Positions 14,757-24,184 of a stretch of 64,000 bases of DNA are shown here, in pieces. The stretch is from a bacterium (GTDB lineage Bacteria > Eisenbacteria > RBG-16-71-46 > CAIMUX01), in the NCBI GenBank assembly GCA_030431975.1, contig JAUIHP010000003.1, forward strand, positions 62,001 to 126,000, read 5' to 3'. The notes below the pieces were generated by a model. That model ran no database searches. It saw only the letters and a program-made list of their open reading frames with translations, and was not told the DNA's origin. A program made the translations under genes and the position numbers. Every line of letters starts with the position of its first letter. Position 1 is the first letter of the stretch.

Positions 14757-16517
14757 ATGTCGAATCATCGAACCCGTCCATCCCGTTCTGTTGCTCCATG
14801 GTTGCCGGCTTTGATCGCCGTCAGCCTCATGCTGACCGTCTCCGCATCCAGTTTCGCGGGTCCGATGGCCGTCGTCTATCGCGCCGAGGTCGACGGCGAG
14901 GAGGCTACGGATCGCGGCAAGCGGATCCTGATCGGAACACCGAGCCTTTCCCGCGTCTACGAGGTTCCTCTCGGTACGCCCATCGCGAGGGCTCCGGAAG
15001 AGGTCACCTTCTTCGACTTCGAAGACTCCCGCGTACGTCAATCGGCACGGCTCCCCGATGGCGGCCGCTGCACGGTCCATACCGAGTTCGACAGCCTTGC
15101 GCAGCTCACGATGACGGACGATCGCGAGGAGATCCTGGGCTTCGAGTGCGTCAAGGCGACAACGGAGATCCGATCGAACAAGATCGAGATCTGGTACACC
15201 GACGAGCCGGAGATCCTCGGCTCGCCCAGCCGTTCGCTGGTGGCTCGCAACGGCCTCATTCTCAAGTTCGTTCAGAACGGAAGCTACGGAGTCGTCGCGG
15301 AGCGGATCGTGACGGCGTCGTCCGAGGTCGCGGCGATGATGAGCGAACAGCCGCAGCCGTTCGTGCCCGACAACTGGGGAGACGTCGTCGACTCGGCCGA
15401 ATACCGTGCGCGCGTCACGGCAAGCTACGTCACGACCGTGGATGTGTTCTCGCAGGATCAGGTCAGCTTCGGAAACGAGATCGACAATCCCAAGGATCCG
15501 GAGAGCACGGAGACGTTCCACTTCTCCAAGGGAACGATCGTGGCCCGAAAGGTCCTGTTGCCCGAGGTCGATGACGGCACGATGGTCCTGGCCGAATTGG
15601 TCGAGCGGTCGAACGGTGACGCTTACGACCGCACCGGCTCTGTCTTCCTGATTCCGACGGATCGGCCGCGGAGCTTCCTCGACGGACTTCGAAACGGAGT
15701 CGAGGCTCTTCCAGTCTTCATGGGTCAGGATGGCGAGTACCAGGGGATCGCGGCGACTGGTGACTATCTGCCTCCGCTCGAACTCATTCGCGTCATCACT
15801 CCGTTCGGAATCGGCCACTTCAACGATCGGGTCAGCGTGAAGGGACTCGAATGGGAGGACGAAGCTTCGTATGTCATGGACGTGACGGACCTTCTGCCGC
15901 GCCTGCAAGGCGAGGTTTGGTTCGGCACGTTCATCGGCAACTACGACAAGGGTGGTCACCACGTCGATCTCCAGCTTCGCTACTACCCGGGAAGCAAGGT
16001 CGTGAGCACGGAGCCGCAGGTTCGCCATTGGACGTTGCCGCTCTTCAATACGCTGAATGCGATGGAAATGTCGGGACAAAACTATGGAACGCTCTTCGGA
16101 AGCGACTCCCTCACCGTGGAGTTCGAAGTTCCTGAGGGAGTGAAGGACGTACACCTTCGGTACCTGACGACAGGACACGGCGGCTGGGGAGGCGGTGACG
16201 AGTTCAACCCCAAGACGAACACGATTCTCCTGGACGGGCAGGTCGTGACCACGTTCATTCCATGGAGAAGCGACTGCGGTACGTTCCGTGAGTTCAATCC
16301 TTCCTCGGGCAACTTCTGGAACGGAATCTCTTCATCCGACCTGAGCCGTTCGGGCTGGTGTCCGGGAACCACCGTCAGTCCCGTCATCGTGCCCTTGGAC
16401 GATCTCTCGCCGGGGCGTCACGTCATTCAGGTTGCCATTCCTCTGGGAGAGCGGTCGGGCAGCAGCTTCAGTTCTTGGAACGTGTCCGGAGTGCTCCTTG
16501 GCGAGTTCACGGAATAG
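14757..16517 (+). CDS. Secreted PNGase F-like peptide-N-glycosidase
   Basis: 586 residues from the ATG at 14757, with GGAGG five bases upstream and a signal peptide (APWLPALIAVSLMLTVSASSFA). The C-terminal half aligns by eye with peptide-N-glycosidase F, which removes asparagine-linked glycans from glycoproteins. A Y-D-R-x-x-x-V-F segment (Asp291) takes the place of the PNGase F W-D-R catalytic Asp60. VITPFG, a V-x-D-V-T-D-L-L strand, GHGGWGGGDEFNPKTNTI with Glu482 at the Glu206 position, and the exact GWCPG motif follow. The equivalent of Glu118 is not obvious. The N-terminal ~250 residues form an extra domain, somewhat like GLPGLI proteins (FECVKATTEIRSNKIEIWYTDE). It ends overlapping a convergent transporter gene by 11 bases. 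Confidence 0.82.
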   Translation: MSNHRTRPSRSVAPWLPALIAVSLMLTVSASSFAGPMAVVYRAEVDGEEATDRGKRILIGTPSLSRVYEVPLGTPIARAPEEVTFFDFEDSRVRQSARLPDGGRCTVHTEFDSLAQLTMTDDREEILGFECVKATTEIRSNKIEIWYTDEPEILGSPSRSLVARNGLILKFVQNGSYGVVAERIVTASSEVAAMMSEQPQPFVPDNWGDVVDSAEYRARVTASYVTTVDVFSQDQVSFGNEIDNPKDPESTETFHFSKGTIVARKVLLPEVDDGTMVLAELVERSNGDAYDRTGSVFLIPTDRPRSFLDGLRNGVEALPVFMGQDGEYQGIAATGDYLPPLELIRVITPFGIGHFNDRVSVKGLEWEDEASYVMDVTDLLPRLQGEVWFGTFIGNYDKGGHHVDLQLRYYPGSKVVSTEPQVRHWTLPLFNTLNAMEMSGQNYGTLFGSDSLTVEFEVPEGVKDVHLRYLTTGHGGWGGGDEFNPKTNTILLDGQVVTTFIPWRSDCGTFREFNPSSGNFWNGISSSDLSRSGWCPGTTVSPVIVPLDDLSPGRHVIQVAIPLGERSGSSFSSWNVSGVLLGEFTE

Positions 16518-17670
16518 AGGCCTTGGTTCGCAGCGCAATCACGGCTCCGAGAAGCAGGACGGGCCAGATCGCGGAAAGCCGTAGCACCCAGCTCATCGGA
16601 ATCTCCGTCGAGAGCGGCCCCACCCAGAACGAACCGAGGCCGAGGCCGATGAGAAGGCAAGCGGACAGGATAGAGCTGACCTGAGGAAGATGCTCGGGAG
16701 CTTCTTCCGAGGCCAGTCCCATGAGTATGGGAAACACAGCGGAACAGGCCAGGCCCGCGAGTCCGTATCCGAAGATGGCGAAAACCCCCGTACCCGTAGT
16801 CGTCACGACCGGGAACATCACGGCCATCGCAATGAGGAGAACGGTAACCAACGGGAACGGCTCTACGCGCCGGAGAACGATCACACACGCGAGCCTGCCG
16901 GCTGTCATGCACAGCCAAAACGCGGAAAGGGCTCCGGCAGCATCCGGCTCGGACACCGCGCGGTGCTGGGTGAGAAACAGAATGGCCCACGCAGCGAGCG
17001 TCGACTCGGCAACGCCATAGAGAAACGCCGTCCCGCCCCGTGACCAGAGTCTTCGCGGCACGTTGCGCCAGGGATCGCTTGCGAGAGATTGCATCTGGTC
17101 GAAACCTTCAATCGGTCGCCAACGGGAGATCGCAAGGAGGACACCGGTCAAGCCGGCAAAAAGGATGGGGGCTCCTTCCCAGAAACCTCGCGCATTCCAG
17201 GAAGAATAGACGAGCGGTCCACCTGCGGCCCCAAGCCCGAGCGCCGCATGGAGCACGGCCAGTGCTCGACTCCGGTCACGCGGAAAGAGTTTCATCGCGC
17301 CGGTGTTCAGAGCGATTCCCATGACCCCAAGGGAAACTCCCATAAGAAGAGCGATCGTCAACAACGCAGGATAGAGCCCAGCAGTGGGAACTCGGGGCAG
17401 AGTCGCCAACCCGATCATCGCAACCGCGTTGGCCGCGAATCCGGAGGCCAGCAGCGGATAGATCCCAACTTTGCGAGCGATGGAAGTGCCGATGAAGGAA
17501 ACCACCGCCCCCACCGCGACCATCGGGACATAGAGAGAGCCGTAGAGCGTCTCGCTGATCCCGAGTTCCTGAGTAAGGACCCGACTCAGGGCCGGAAAAC
17601 CCACGAAGACGGCTCCCTGCAGTAGTGACGCGATGTAGATCACACCGACGGAGTGGACGCGCGTGCTCAT
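16507..17670 (-). CDS. MFS transporter
   Basis: 387 residues with about twelve hydrophobic segments in two six-helix halves, separated by a charged loop (RWRPIEGFDQMQ...). The first half has the MFS-like stretch LGISETLYGSLYVPMVAVGAVVSF and a short basic loop ARKVG. The second has GRLACVIVLRR. There are no substrate-determining features that can be read by eye. It is encoded convergent to the PNGase F-like gene, with an 11-base overlap of the 3' ends, and stands alone on its strand. No recognisable ribosome binding site was checked as decisive; the ATG at 17670 gives a complete first helix. Confidence 0.85.
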   Translation of the reverse strand: MSTRVHSVGVIYIASLLQGAVFVGFPALSRVLTQELGISETLYGSLYVPMVAVGAVVSFIGTSIARKVGIYPLLASGFAANAVAMIGLATLPRVPTAGLYPALLTIALLMGVSLGVMGIALNTGAMKLFPRDRSRALAVLHAALGLGAAGGPLVYSSWNARGFWEGAPILFAGLTGVLLAISRWRPIEGFDQMQSLASDPWRNVPRRLWSRGGTAFLYGVAESTLAAWAILFLTQHRAVSEPDAAGALSAFWLCMTAGRLACVIVLRRVEPFPLVTVLLIAMAVMFPVVTTTGTGVFAIFGYGLAGLACSAVFPILMGLASEEAPEHLPQVSSILSACLLIGLGLGSFWVGPLSTEIPMSWVLRLSAIWPVLLLGAVIALRTKASIP

Positions 17671-17713
17671 AGGACGCGCATCGTAACAGACCCTGGTCAG
17701 GGGCCCGAAAGCC

Positions 17714-17749
17714 TAGTGGGTCGTATCCACTAGTGGGTGCGACCCACTA
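17714..17749. terminator. Nested inverted repeat at 3' end of membrane-protein gene
   Basis: TAGTGGGTCG (17714-17723) pairs with CGACCCACTA (17740-17749). The 16-base spacer itself contains the palindrome CCACTAGTGG (17727-17736). The right arm covers the stop codon of the minus-strand gene that ends at 17747, so it is best read as that gene's terminator. Confidence 0.55.
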
Positions 17750-18202
17750 CGACGAGAGAAGCGTCTGGAGGACCGACTCGAGAAGCAGGAGCATCGTCGG
17801 AACCAAAAGAGCGAGGAACACCGACAACCTCATCCCCCATTGCGCCCGTGTTCGGGCGGATTCGCCGACTCGGGCTCTCCATGCACCGAGACTCCACCAA
17901 CCCGAGGGTGGCAGTTGCGCTTCCTCGCGAGCCTGACGGCACAGGAGGAAGAGGTAGATCGCGAAGCACAGAACCCCCGCCGCGAAGGTGCGCACGACCA
18001 GACGCAGCAAGGCAGTGCCTTCCTCCACGCCGTACTTCGGATTTTCCTGAGCGTGCCGCTGCAATTCAGCCAGGTAGGACTCGGTCCAGGAGATTCCGGC
18101 CCATCCGACCGGGATGACGACGAGCAAGACGAGGATCAGGGGAAACCAAAACTCTGGATCCCGTCGGTCCCGCAGGATTCTCCAAGCACTGGAATCAGAC
18201 AT
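17747..18202 (-). CDS. Small integral membrane protein of unknown function
   Basis: 151 residues from the ATG at 18202. A longer frame reaches 18319 but would overlap the upstream gene and adds an Arg-rich stretch without function, so the shorter start is chosen. Three hydrophobic segments are visible: FPLILVLLVVIPVGWAGI, VVRTFAAGVLCFAIYLFLL and LSVFLALLVPTMLLLLESVL. Between the first two is a charged helix (YLAELQRHAQENPKYGVEEG) expected outside the membrane. No family is recognised. It follows the DUF6265-like gene on the same strand by 88 bases. Confidence 0.65.
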   Translation of the reverse strand: MSDSSAWRILRDRRDPEFWFPLILVLLVVIPVGWAGISWTESYLAELQRHAQENPKYGVEEGTALLRLVVRTFAAGVLCFAIYLFLLCRQAREEAQLPPSGWWSLGAWRARVGESARTRAQWGMRLSVFLALLVPTMLLLLESVLQTLLSS

Positions 18203-18290
18203 ACGGGTCTGATCGGCCACGAAGGGTTTCGGCTTTAGCGTTGCGCGGCGGGCTACCCGACCCACAGCCGGGCCTGAGAAACCCGAACCT

Positions 18291-19202
18291 TCAGTCCTTC
18301 CGCTGAAACTGAAACTCAATGCGATTGCCGTCCTCGGACATCTCCGAGACCGTTGCCGTCATTGAGCCCTCCCCCGTCCGTTCATAGACGATCCGTTGAG
18401 GAAAGTCGTGCTTCGGGTTCTCGAACACGAACCGGTCACCCTCTGCTTCGACAAGCTTGAACGGGACCGGGTCCGCGTTCTCATCCACCTTGGGAATGTA
18501 GAAAACGTCCGACTGCATCTCGACCAATAGGATCTCCTCTCGGAAGACTACTTCGCCCGATGCTTTGGAAGTGCGCGCGCTCTCCCCGACCAGGATCCCG
18601 GGAGCCAAACGGTTCCAGGACTCACGCGTGAGGCTCTTCTCTGTTTCGCGATCCCACGCACCGATCAGCCAGGCAAAGTGATCGAGCGGTGACGGCACAC
18701 GTCGGTAGGAAGCCTCCGCGAACGGATGCCACTCCCCTGCCTTGAGTACGTGGTCGGTGACGTGCATCTCGTTCTCATTGACGAGGTGGTATCGAGTACG
18801 TCCTTGCTCCGTGTCCTGCGATCCCCAATTCACTTCGACGACCGAGTCGTCGATGGTGCCGGTCAGCGGAACCTGAACCCCACGTGAATCGAACCATGTT
18901 CCGTTCAGGCCATCGTCGGTTTGGTGGTAGAACGCTTCGGCCTGAAGCACGGGGTTCTGAAAGGTGAGGCGAAGAAAGCGGTCGCCCACGGCCGGCTCCC
19001 AGTTCATCGAGAACTCGCCCGCCTGCCCGAAGAGTGTTCCTTCACCTTCCCACCGGCCCAGAAACTTCTGCAATGTCACGTCACCCATGAGAGACCCGTC
19101 CTTGGGAGACCCATCCGTCGGAGACCCGTCCACCCGGGACCCAGCCAGGGCCGACACCCACCCCGCCACCATCAGCGCCAGTAGCCAAAGTACCCTCCTC
19201 AT
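18291..19202 (-). CDS. Exported DUF6265-like protein
   Basis: 303 residues from the ATG at 19202, preceded by AGGGGGTG; the longer frame to 19286 is rejected because it lacks a site and hides the signal peptide. The N-terminus is hydrophobic (VLWLLALMVAGWVSALAG) and is followed by a short D-G-S-x repeat (SRVDGSPTDGSPKDGSL). Two related beta-rich halves follow, each opening with F-L/I-G-x-W (KFLGRWEGEGTL and AWLIGAWDRETEKSL). The second matches the DUF6265 pattern, including the F-E-N-P-K-H-D-F-P-Q-R-I-V-Y segment near the end. The fold is probably lipocalin-like. The function is unknown. Confidence 0.75.
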   Translation of the reverse strand: MRRVLWLLALMVAGWVSALAGSRVDGSPTDGSPKDGSLMGDVTLQKFLGRWEGEGTLFGQAGEFSMNWEPAVGDRFLRLTFQNPVLQAEAFYHQTDDGLNGTWFDSRGVQVPLTGTIDDSVVEVNWGSQDTEQGRTRYHLVNENEMHVTDHVLKAGEWHPFAEASYRRVPSPLDHFAWLIGAWDRETEKSLTRESWNRLAPGILVGESARTSKASGEVVFREEILLVEMQSDVFYIPKVDENADPVPFKLVEAEGDRFVFENPKHDFPQRIVYERTGEGSMTATVSEMSEDGNRIEFQFQRKD

Positions 19203-19414
19203 GTCACCCCCTGATCGATCCCCCCGGGCCAGGATGCGGACCGGCAAGATGGACTCATTTAAACGCGGACACACAAGCTCACACAATCGCGGGCGCAGAC
19301 GCCGCTTAGGCGTTCAAGTTTCCACGGGCCACGACCATGCCCAATGCGACACCGGAAGTATGAATGACGGTGATTCGTTTCGTCACTACACTCTCGCGAG
19401 AACTGGTTCCAGTC

Positions 19415-19446
19415 GGACACGGACTCGGACACGGACACGGACACAC
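19415..19446 (+). repeat. Short GGACAC/GGACTC hexamer tract
   Basis: Five consecutive hexamers (GGACAC or GGACTC) occupy the 298-base gap between the DUF6265-like gene (minus) and the ABC transporter genes (plus), about 55 bases before the ABC start. Nothing else is seen in this gap. Confidence 0.7.
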
Positions 19447-19500
19447 CCGGCGTCAAAACGCCACCCCGCCCAAGCGCTACGAAATCGTAGGAGAACCACC

Positions 19501-20415
19501 TTGGATGCTGCAGTACAGGTTCGGGAGGTCGTCAAAAACTACCGGACGGTGCGCGCTGTAGAACGCCTGAGCTTCGAAGTACGGCCTGGCGAGATCTTTG
19601 CTCTCCTTGGCCCCAACGGAGCGGGCAAGACGACGATGGTCCGCATGTTGGTCGGCATCATCCAACCGGATGAGGGAGAGATCACCTTCCCCGCCGGCTC
19701 ACGCCGCGGTCCGCTCGGATACCTCCCTGAGGAGCGAGGACTCCACCGGGACACTCCGATTCTTCGAACCCTCGAGTACTTCGGAGTTCTGAACGGGCTC
19801 GAACGATCGCAGGCCAGGGACACCGCCCTCGCCGGCTTGAAGCGGTTCGGGTTGGACGGTCGCGAGCGGGATCGCGTCGACTCTCTGAGCAAGGGAAACC
19901 AACAGAAGATCCAGTTCCTGGCCGCCACGTTGCATCGTCCGTCCGTAGCCGTTCTCGACGAACCGTTCTCCGGACTCGATCCCGTGAACCAGCAGCAGTT
20001 TCTAGCGGAGATTCGCCAGCTTCAAAGCGAAGGTTGCACGGTGATTCTGAGCGCGCATCAGATGGACCTGGTCGAGTCGATCGCCGACCGATTGTTGGTG
20101 ATGGATCACGGCGTATCCGTTCTTCACGGAACGTTGGACGAGATTCGTAGCGCCACCGGAAGCGGGGTTCATCTTCGGCTCAAGGTGGGCGGTGATGCCG
20201 CTTCGGCGGCGGAAGCCATCCGGGACTGGGACGGCCTGGAATCCGCCGCGGCGTCCGACACCGACACCCTCGAAGTTCGACTGCGCCGCAACTGTCCCGT
20301 CGGCGATGCGCTGCGCGTCTTGGTCGAGCGGACGGAAGTCCAATCCATCGAAACCGCCGAAGAAACACTGCGCGAGATCTTCGTTCGCACAGTGGGCAAG
20401 GGAAGTGAACGATGA
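19501..20415 (+). CDS. ABC-2 type exporter, ATP-binding subunit (NatA-like)
   Basis: 304 residues from a TTG at 19501, supported by TAGGAGA at 19488-19494; the frame is open much further upstream but only as antisense to the preceding gene. The Walker A is GPNGAGKT (about residues 38-45), the signature a variant LSKGNQQKIQ typical of the NatA/CcmA exporter branch, the Walker B VAVLDEPFSGLDP and the switch histidine LSAHQM. The C-terminal ~90 residues form the usual accessory domain. It energises the permease encoded by the next gene, which overlaps by four bases (ATGA). The substrate is unknown; sodium or drug export is usual in the branch. Confidence 0.92.
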   Translation: MDAAVQVREVVKNYRTVRAVERLSFEVRPGEIFALLGPNGAGKTTMVRMLVGIIQPDEGEITFPAGSRRGPLGYLPEERGLHRDTPILRTLEYFGVLNGLERSQARDTALAGLKRFGLDGRERDRVDSLSKGNQQKIQFLAATLHRPSVAVLDEPFSGLDPVNQQQFLAEIRQLQSEGCTVILSAHQMDLVESIADRLLVMDHGVSVLHGTLDEIRSATGSGVHLRLKVGGDAASAAEAIRDWDGLESAAASDTDTLEVRLRRNCPVGDALRVLVERTEVQSIETAEETLREIFVRTVGKGSER

Positions 20416-21602
20416 GCCTCCGCATTGCCCGGGCCGTTGCCCGTTGGGAGTACGAACGCTTCGCCAAGCCGAAGGACCTCTTCATCGGCACCCTCTTCTT
20501 TGCCCTCATGTTCGGGGTCTTCGACTTCGCTCGATTCTTCATGGACAAGAAGGAGAGCGAAGAAAAAACCATCGTCGTGGCCGGCGCCGAAACATTGGGT
20601 TTCGGAGAAGAACAGTTCCTGGACCGCTTTCGTCTGGAGGCGGCGGGAGACCGCACCCTGGAAACGTTGCAGGCCGCACTTCACGAGAAGAAGATCGATG
20701 CCATCCTCGACGTATCCGATTCGCGGACGGCAGAACTTCGTGTTCTTCGCGATCGAGGATGGCACGGCGAGCTGTTGCTGCGCCTGCAAGCGGCGGTGTC
20801 GGAGCAGCGGTTGGCGGAAAGTGATCTCGATCCGGCACAACTCGCCGCGTTGCTCCAGCCGATGGAAGTGTCTGTGGTCCATCAAAGCGCCGCCGAGTCG
20901 GGAGGAAGGGCCGGTTCGCTCACGGTGTTGATCGTAGTTGGCACCATGCTGCTCGCGCTCTTCATCGGATTCAGCTACGTCTTCGTGGCCATCACCGGTG
21001 AGAAGACGCAGAAGGTGACCGAGTCGATCCTGGCTGCGATCACGCCCCAGGAGTGGATCGACGGGAAGATTCTCGGCCTGATCGGAGTGATCTTCGCGAA
21101 TCTCGTTTGCTACGGTCTGGGCTATCTGCTCGCCAAGGCCGTGGGCGCCGCGTTCTTCGACCGTCCGTTTGCCCTGCCGTCCGGAATCGAGGACCCCGTC
21201 TCGATGATGTGGGTCGTGCTCTTCTCACTGTTCGGGTTTGGGTTTTGGCTCACCCTCTTCTCCTTGGTCGCGGCCACCATCTCCGATCCGAACACCAGCA
21301 GTCGCAGCTCGATGATGATGCTTCCGTTTCTTCCGCTCGGTCTTCTGTTGGTCGGGATGGATCACCCGGACACGCTTTGGATGCGCGTGCTCGCGTTGAT
21401 TCCCGGTCTCTCTCCTACAGCCATGCCGATTCGTCTACTCCGCGGCGAGCCGCATTGGATGGAGGTCATCCTGTCGTTGTTGCTCCTGGCCCTCGTTACG
21501 GCGATGTTCCGTCGTGCCGCTGGAAAGGTGTTCGGAGTCAGCATGCTGATGACCGGGAAGGAGCCCAGCTTCCGCGAGGTGTGGCGCTGGGCGAGAAGCT
21601 AG
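20412..21602 (+). CDS. ABC-2 type exporter, permease subunit (NatB-like)
   Basis: 396 residues with one N-terminal membrane segment (FIGTLFFALMFGVFDFARFF) and a ~150-residue external domain. About five or six helices follow, starting SLTVLIVVGTMLLALFIGFSYVF, the ABC2_membrane_3 layout. The motif GEKTQKVTESILAAITPQEWIDGKILG after the second helix is a hallmark of NatB-type permeases. Translation is coupled to the ATPase gene through a four-base overlap. A gap of 173 bases with nothing recognisable separates it from the next gene. Confidence 0.9.
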   Translation: MSLRIARAVARWEYERFAKPKDLFIGTLFFALMFGVFDFARFFMDKKESEEKTIVVAGAETLGFGEEQFLDRFRLEAAGDRTLETLQAALHEKKIDAILDVSDSRTAELRVLRDRGWHGELLLRLQAAVSEQRLAESDLDPAQLAALLQPMEVSVVHQSAAESGGRAGSLTVLIVVGTMLLALFIGFSYVFVAITGEKTQKVTESILAAITPQEWIDGKILGLIGVIFANLVCYGLGYLLAKAVGAAFFDRPFALPSGIEDPVSMMWVVLFSLFGFGFWLTLFSLVAATISDPNTSSRSSMMMLPFLPLGLLLVGMDHPDTLWMRVLALIPGLSPTAMPIRLLRGEPHWMEVILSLLLLALVTAMFRRAAGKVFGVSMLMTGKEPSFREVWRWARS

Positions 21603-21775
21603 AGTATCGGCGTGCTTCAACTTAGCCAGGTTCATCCCATCCTTTGAGAGGCACCGCCTTGACGACCAATCACGACGCAGCTGAAAGTGCGCTACTCTGA
21701 AGCATCACCTTCACGCGTCGCACTCCTCTCAACGTCGCTGGAGTTTTCCACAACCAGACTTCCTGGGAGGACCCG

Positions 21776-23506
21776 ATGATTCAGTTTTTCGTTCCCCCGC
21801 CCGCCACGACTTCGTCCACTTGCCTGAAGGCGTTTTTCCTGTCGAGTCTCCTCTGCCTGGGGCTTGCCGGCACCTCGACGGCAACCTGGCCAGAGGACGG
21901 AATCACTCTTACACCGAGCAACGGTGAGGTCAGAGAAAGGACGAGTTGCCCGGATGGCTCCGGCGGCGTGCTCGTCTTCTGGCGTGACATCTCTTCGTCC
22001 TCGTTCCGCGCGGCCCGTGTATCCGCGACGGGGATCGTCGATCCCAGCTGGCCAGCCGGCGGCTTGCAGGGCCCGGCGTTCTCGGGATCGGACATGGCAG
22101 TGCTGGCCGATGGGAGCGGGGGAGCGTTCATTGCCTGGGAGACCGACAACACGATCCTGGCTCTTCACGTGCTTTCAGACGGCACTTTCGACCCGTCGTG
22201 GTCCCCAGATGGAGAGACTCTCGTCTCGTCGTCCAATCAACTGCGGTCGCAGCAACTGGTCGCCGACGGATCGGGCGGATTCCTCCTTACATGGCTGGAC
22301 CTCGGCGAAGCGCCGGTCGGCGAGGCCGTCATCCATGTCTTGCGGTTTTCCGGCGGTGGCGTAGCCGACCCGGGTTGGCCGGTCGCCGGAACCCCCGTGC
22401 CGGGCATCCCGAACGCAGACCAGCACTCCATGGGCGTCATCAGCGATCTCGCCGGTGGCGTCGTTCTCGGTTGGGTGGAAGACGACACCGTTCTCGCTCA
22501 GCGTATCCTTTCGACCGGCGTGACCGATCCCGCATGGCCCGCGAACGGCAGGGTCATCAGCGCTTCGTCTGGTTGGAAGTACTCTCCCCAAGTCGTGAGC
22601 GACGGATCAGGAGGGGCGATCCTTGCCTGGATGGACGGACGGGATGATCCTTCGAACACGGTCTACGACGTGTACGTGAGCCAAGTCTCCGTCTCGGGAG
22701 TCGTGAGTCCATCCGTTCCCGCGAACGGCGCGGCCGTGTCGACCCTAGCCGACGTCACGGTGGCGGGTGGAAGTTGGGGTTCGTTGACGAGCGACAACGC
22801 GGGTGGGGCGTTCCTGTGTTGGAGGGACCATCGCGGCGCGGACGTGGACATCTACGCGCACCACATCCTCGGTTCCGGACTCCCGGATCCGTCATGGATC
22901 TCCGAAGGCACAGCCGTTTCGACGGCCGAGTACAACCAAGCCGGGCCTCGAGTCCACGCGGACGCGGAGGGAGGATGTGTGCTCGTTTGGTCCGATACGT
23001 CCCTCCAGATTGTCACCGCTCTCCGCCTGGACGGGGCGGGTAATCCTGAGGACGGTTGGCCCGTCGATGGAAGCCAATTCTGGGACGGCATGTCTCCCTC
23101 TCTCCACGACGACGGAATCGGTGGAGTCATCGTCGTGTTCACGCGCTTCAATGGTCCCTTCTCCATGGTCCGCCTTGGCCGCATTGACCTCGATGCCACA
23201 ACTTCGGTCCCTGGCGTTCCTGGAGAAAACCTCGATCTAACTGCCTACACGTCTCCCAACCCGACTTCAGGACCATTGACTCTCTTCTACCAGGCTGCGA
23301 CAAGTCAGGATGTCCGGATGGAGATCTCGGACGCAGCGGGCAGGACGGTCCGCCGCTCCATCGTTGGGTCTCGCAACGCCGGCGAACACAAGATCCAGTG
23401 GGATGGGTTGGATGAAGCCGGAAAGGAGGTACGTTCCGGCGTGTACTTCTACCGCATCACGACCGGAGATGCCTCGGCTTCAGGATCGTTCGTGGTCACT
23501 CGTTGA
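21776..23506 (+). CDS. Secreted repeat protein with FlgD-like C-terminal tail
   Basis: 576 residues; GGAGGACC lies just upstream of the ATG. The signal peptide region is FFLSSLLCLGLAGTSTA. The body contains about seven repeats of ~60-70 residues with D-P-S/A-W-P-x-x-G-x-x-x-S and D-G-S-G-G-A-F/I-L-A-W, most likely the blades of a propeller. The last ~85 residues are a sorting tail: TSPNPTSGPLTLFYQ, VRMEISDAAGRTVRRS, HKIQWDGLDEAGKEVRSGVY, FYRITTG. No catalytic site is visible. A strong hairpin follows the gene. Confidence 0.85.
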   Translation: MIQFFVPPPATTSSTCLKAFFLSSLLCLGLAGTSTATWPEDGITLTPSNGEVRERTSCPDGSGGVLVFWRDISSSSFRAARVSATGIVDPSWPAGGLQGPAFSGSDMAVLADGSGGAFIAWETDNTILALHVLSDGTFDPSWSPDGETLVSSSNQLRSQQLVADGSGGFLLTWLDLGEAPVGEAVIHVLRFSGGGVADPGWPVAGTPVPGIPNADQHSMGVISDLAGGVVLGWVEDDTVLAQRILSTGVTDPAWPANGRVISASSGWKYSPQVVSDGSGGAILAWMDGRDDPSNTVYDVYVSQVSVSGVVSPSVPANGAAVSTLADVTVAGGSWGSLTSDNAGGAFLCWRDHRGADVDIYAHHILGSGLPDPSWISEGTAVSTAEYNQAGPRVHADAEGGCVLVWSDTSLQIVTALRLDGAGNPEDGWPVDGSQFWDGMSPSLHDDGIGGVIVVFTRFNGPFSMVRLGRIDLDATTSVPGVPGENLDLTAYTSPNPTSGPLTLFYQAATSQDVRMEISDAAGRTVRRSIVGSRNAGEHKIQWDGLDEAGKEVRSGVYFYRITTGDASASGSFVVTR

Positions 23507-23576
23507 CCCTAGCCCGCTGAGAATAGGAAATCCGGGCGCTGGACCGTTCTTCCTCGACTACGCAGGCGAACTGGGA

Positions 23577-23614
23577 TCACCTTCATCTGTCACTGGGCCG
23601 ACAGATGAAGGTGA
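23577..23614. terminator. Perfect 15-bp hairpin
   Basis: TCACCTTCATCTGTC (23577-23591) pairs exactly with GACAGATGAAGGTGA (23600-23614) around an eight-base loop, 70 bases after the preceding stop. It probably terminates that gene. The remainder of the 335-base gap to 23841 shows no gene or other signal. Confidence 0.65.
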
Positions 23615-23841
23615 GTCTGTATGTGGGCACCCTCTGATGGCGACTGGACAAGACAGGCCGCCGCGTCGTGGTGGAAGCTACACGGTTCGGACCCTGCGTG
23701 ACCGCGACATGCTCCGTGCATCAATAGTGATATCCTGCCCCACGATCCGCGACGCCCGGCGTCTCCCATTGGGTTTCTCGGAAAGGACGCAACCCGGGTC
23801 ACCCTGTTCTGCTGAAAACAGCCCGTGCGGCAGTCGGATCG

Positions 23842-24168
23842 GTGCTCTTGGAAGAGAACTGTGATCCCGCGGAAGTCGCGGAGCCGACGGCAGAAATGGG
23901 CATCACCGTGAGTCTGTTTCCAAACCCGACCCGGAACACGATTCAGGTTCGCTTCTCCACGCTCGAGTCCGCTCCTGTCCAAGTACGAGTGCTCGATGTC
24001 GCCGGGCGAACCGTCAACGCGAAGGACTTGGGCTTCCTGGATTCGGGCGCCCACAATCTCGACTTTGCTCTCTCGACCTCCGTCTCCAGCCTGGGTTCGG
24101 GAATCTACTGGTTGGAGGCGCAGATCGGGGCGCGAACCACTCGGGAGAAGTTCGTGGTTCTGAGGTAG
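23842..24168 (+). pseudogene. Orphan Por/FlgD-type sorting tail (remnant of a secreted protein)
   Basis: The 108-codon frame from a GTG at 23842 encodes almost only a C-terminal sorting domain: SLFPNPTRNTIQVRFS, VQVRVLDVAGRTVNAK, HNLDFALSTSVSSLGSGIYW and the terminal REKFVVLR. The frame continues upstream to a stop at 23728-23730 without a signal peptide or a second domain. No Shine-Dalgarno sequence supports the GTG. A lone tail cannot be exported by the usual route, so this is best read as the 3' remnant of a larger gene. Confidence 0.6.
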
Positions 24169-24184
24169 GCAACCAGCAACTCTG

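Noticed and set aside
14308-14799. 163-codon minus-strand gene in the gap after DUF4276
   Set aside because: It overlaps the 3' end of DUF4276, the strong hairpin and the start of the PNGase F-like gene, and its Arg/Gly/Ser-rich product matches no family.
17714-17749. Attachment site or insertion-element end
   Set aside because: The nested inverted repeat sits exactly on a stop codon and no transposase, integrase or target duplication is nearby, so a terminator is simpler.
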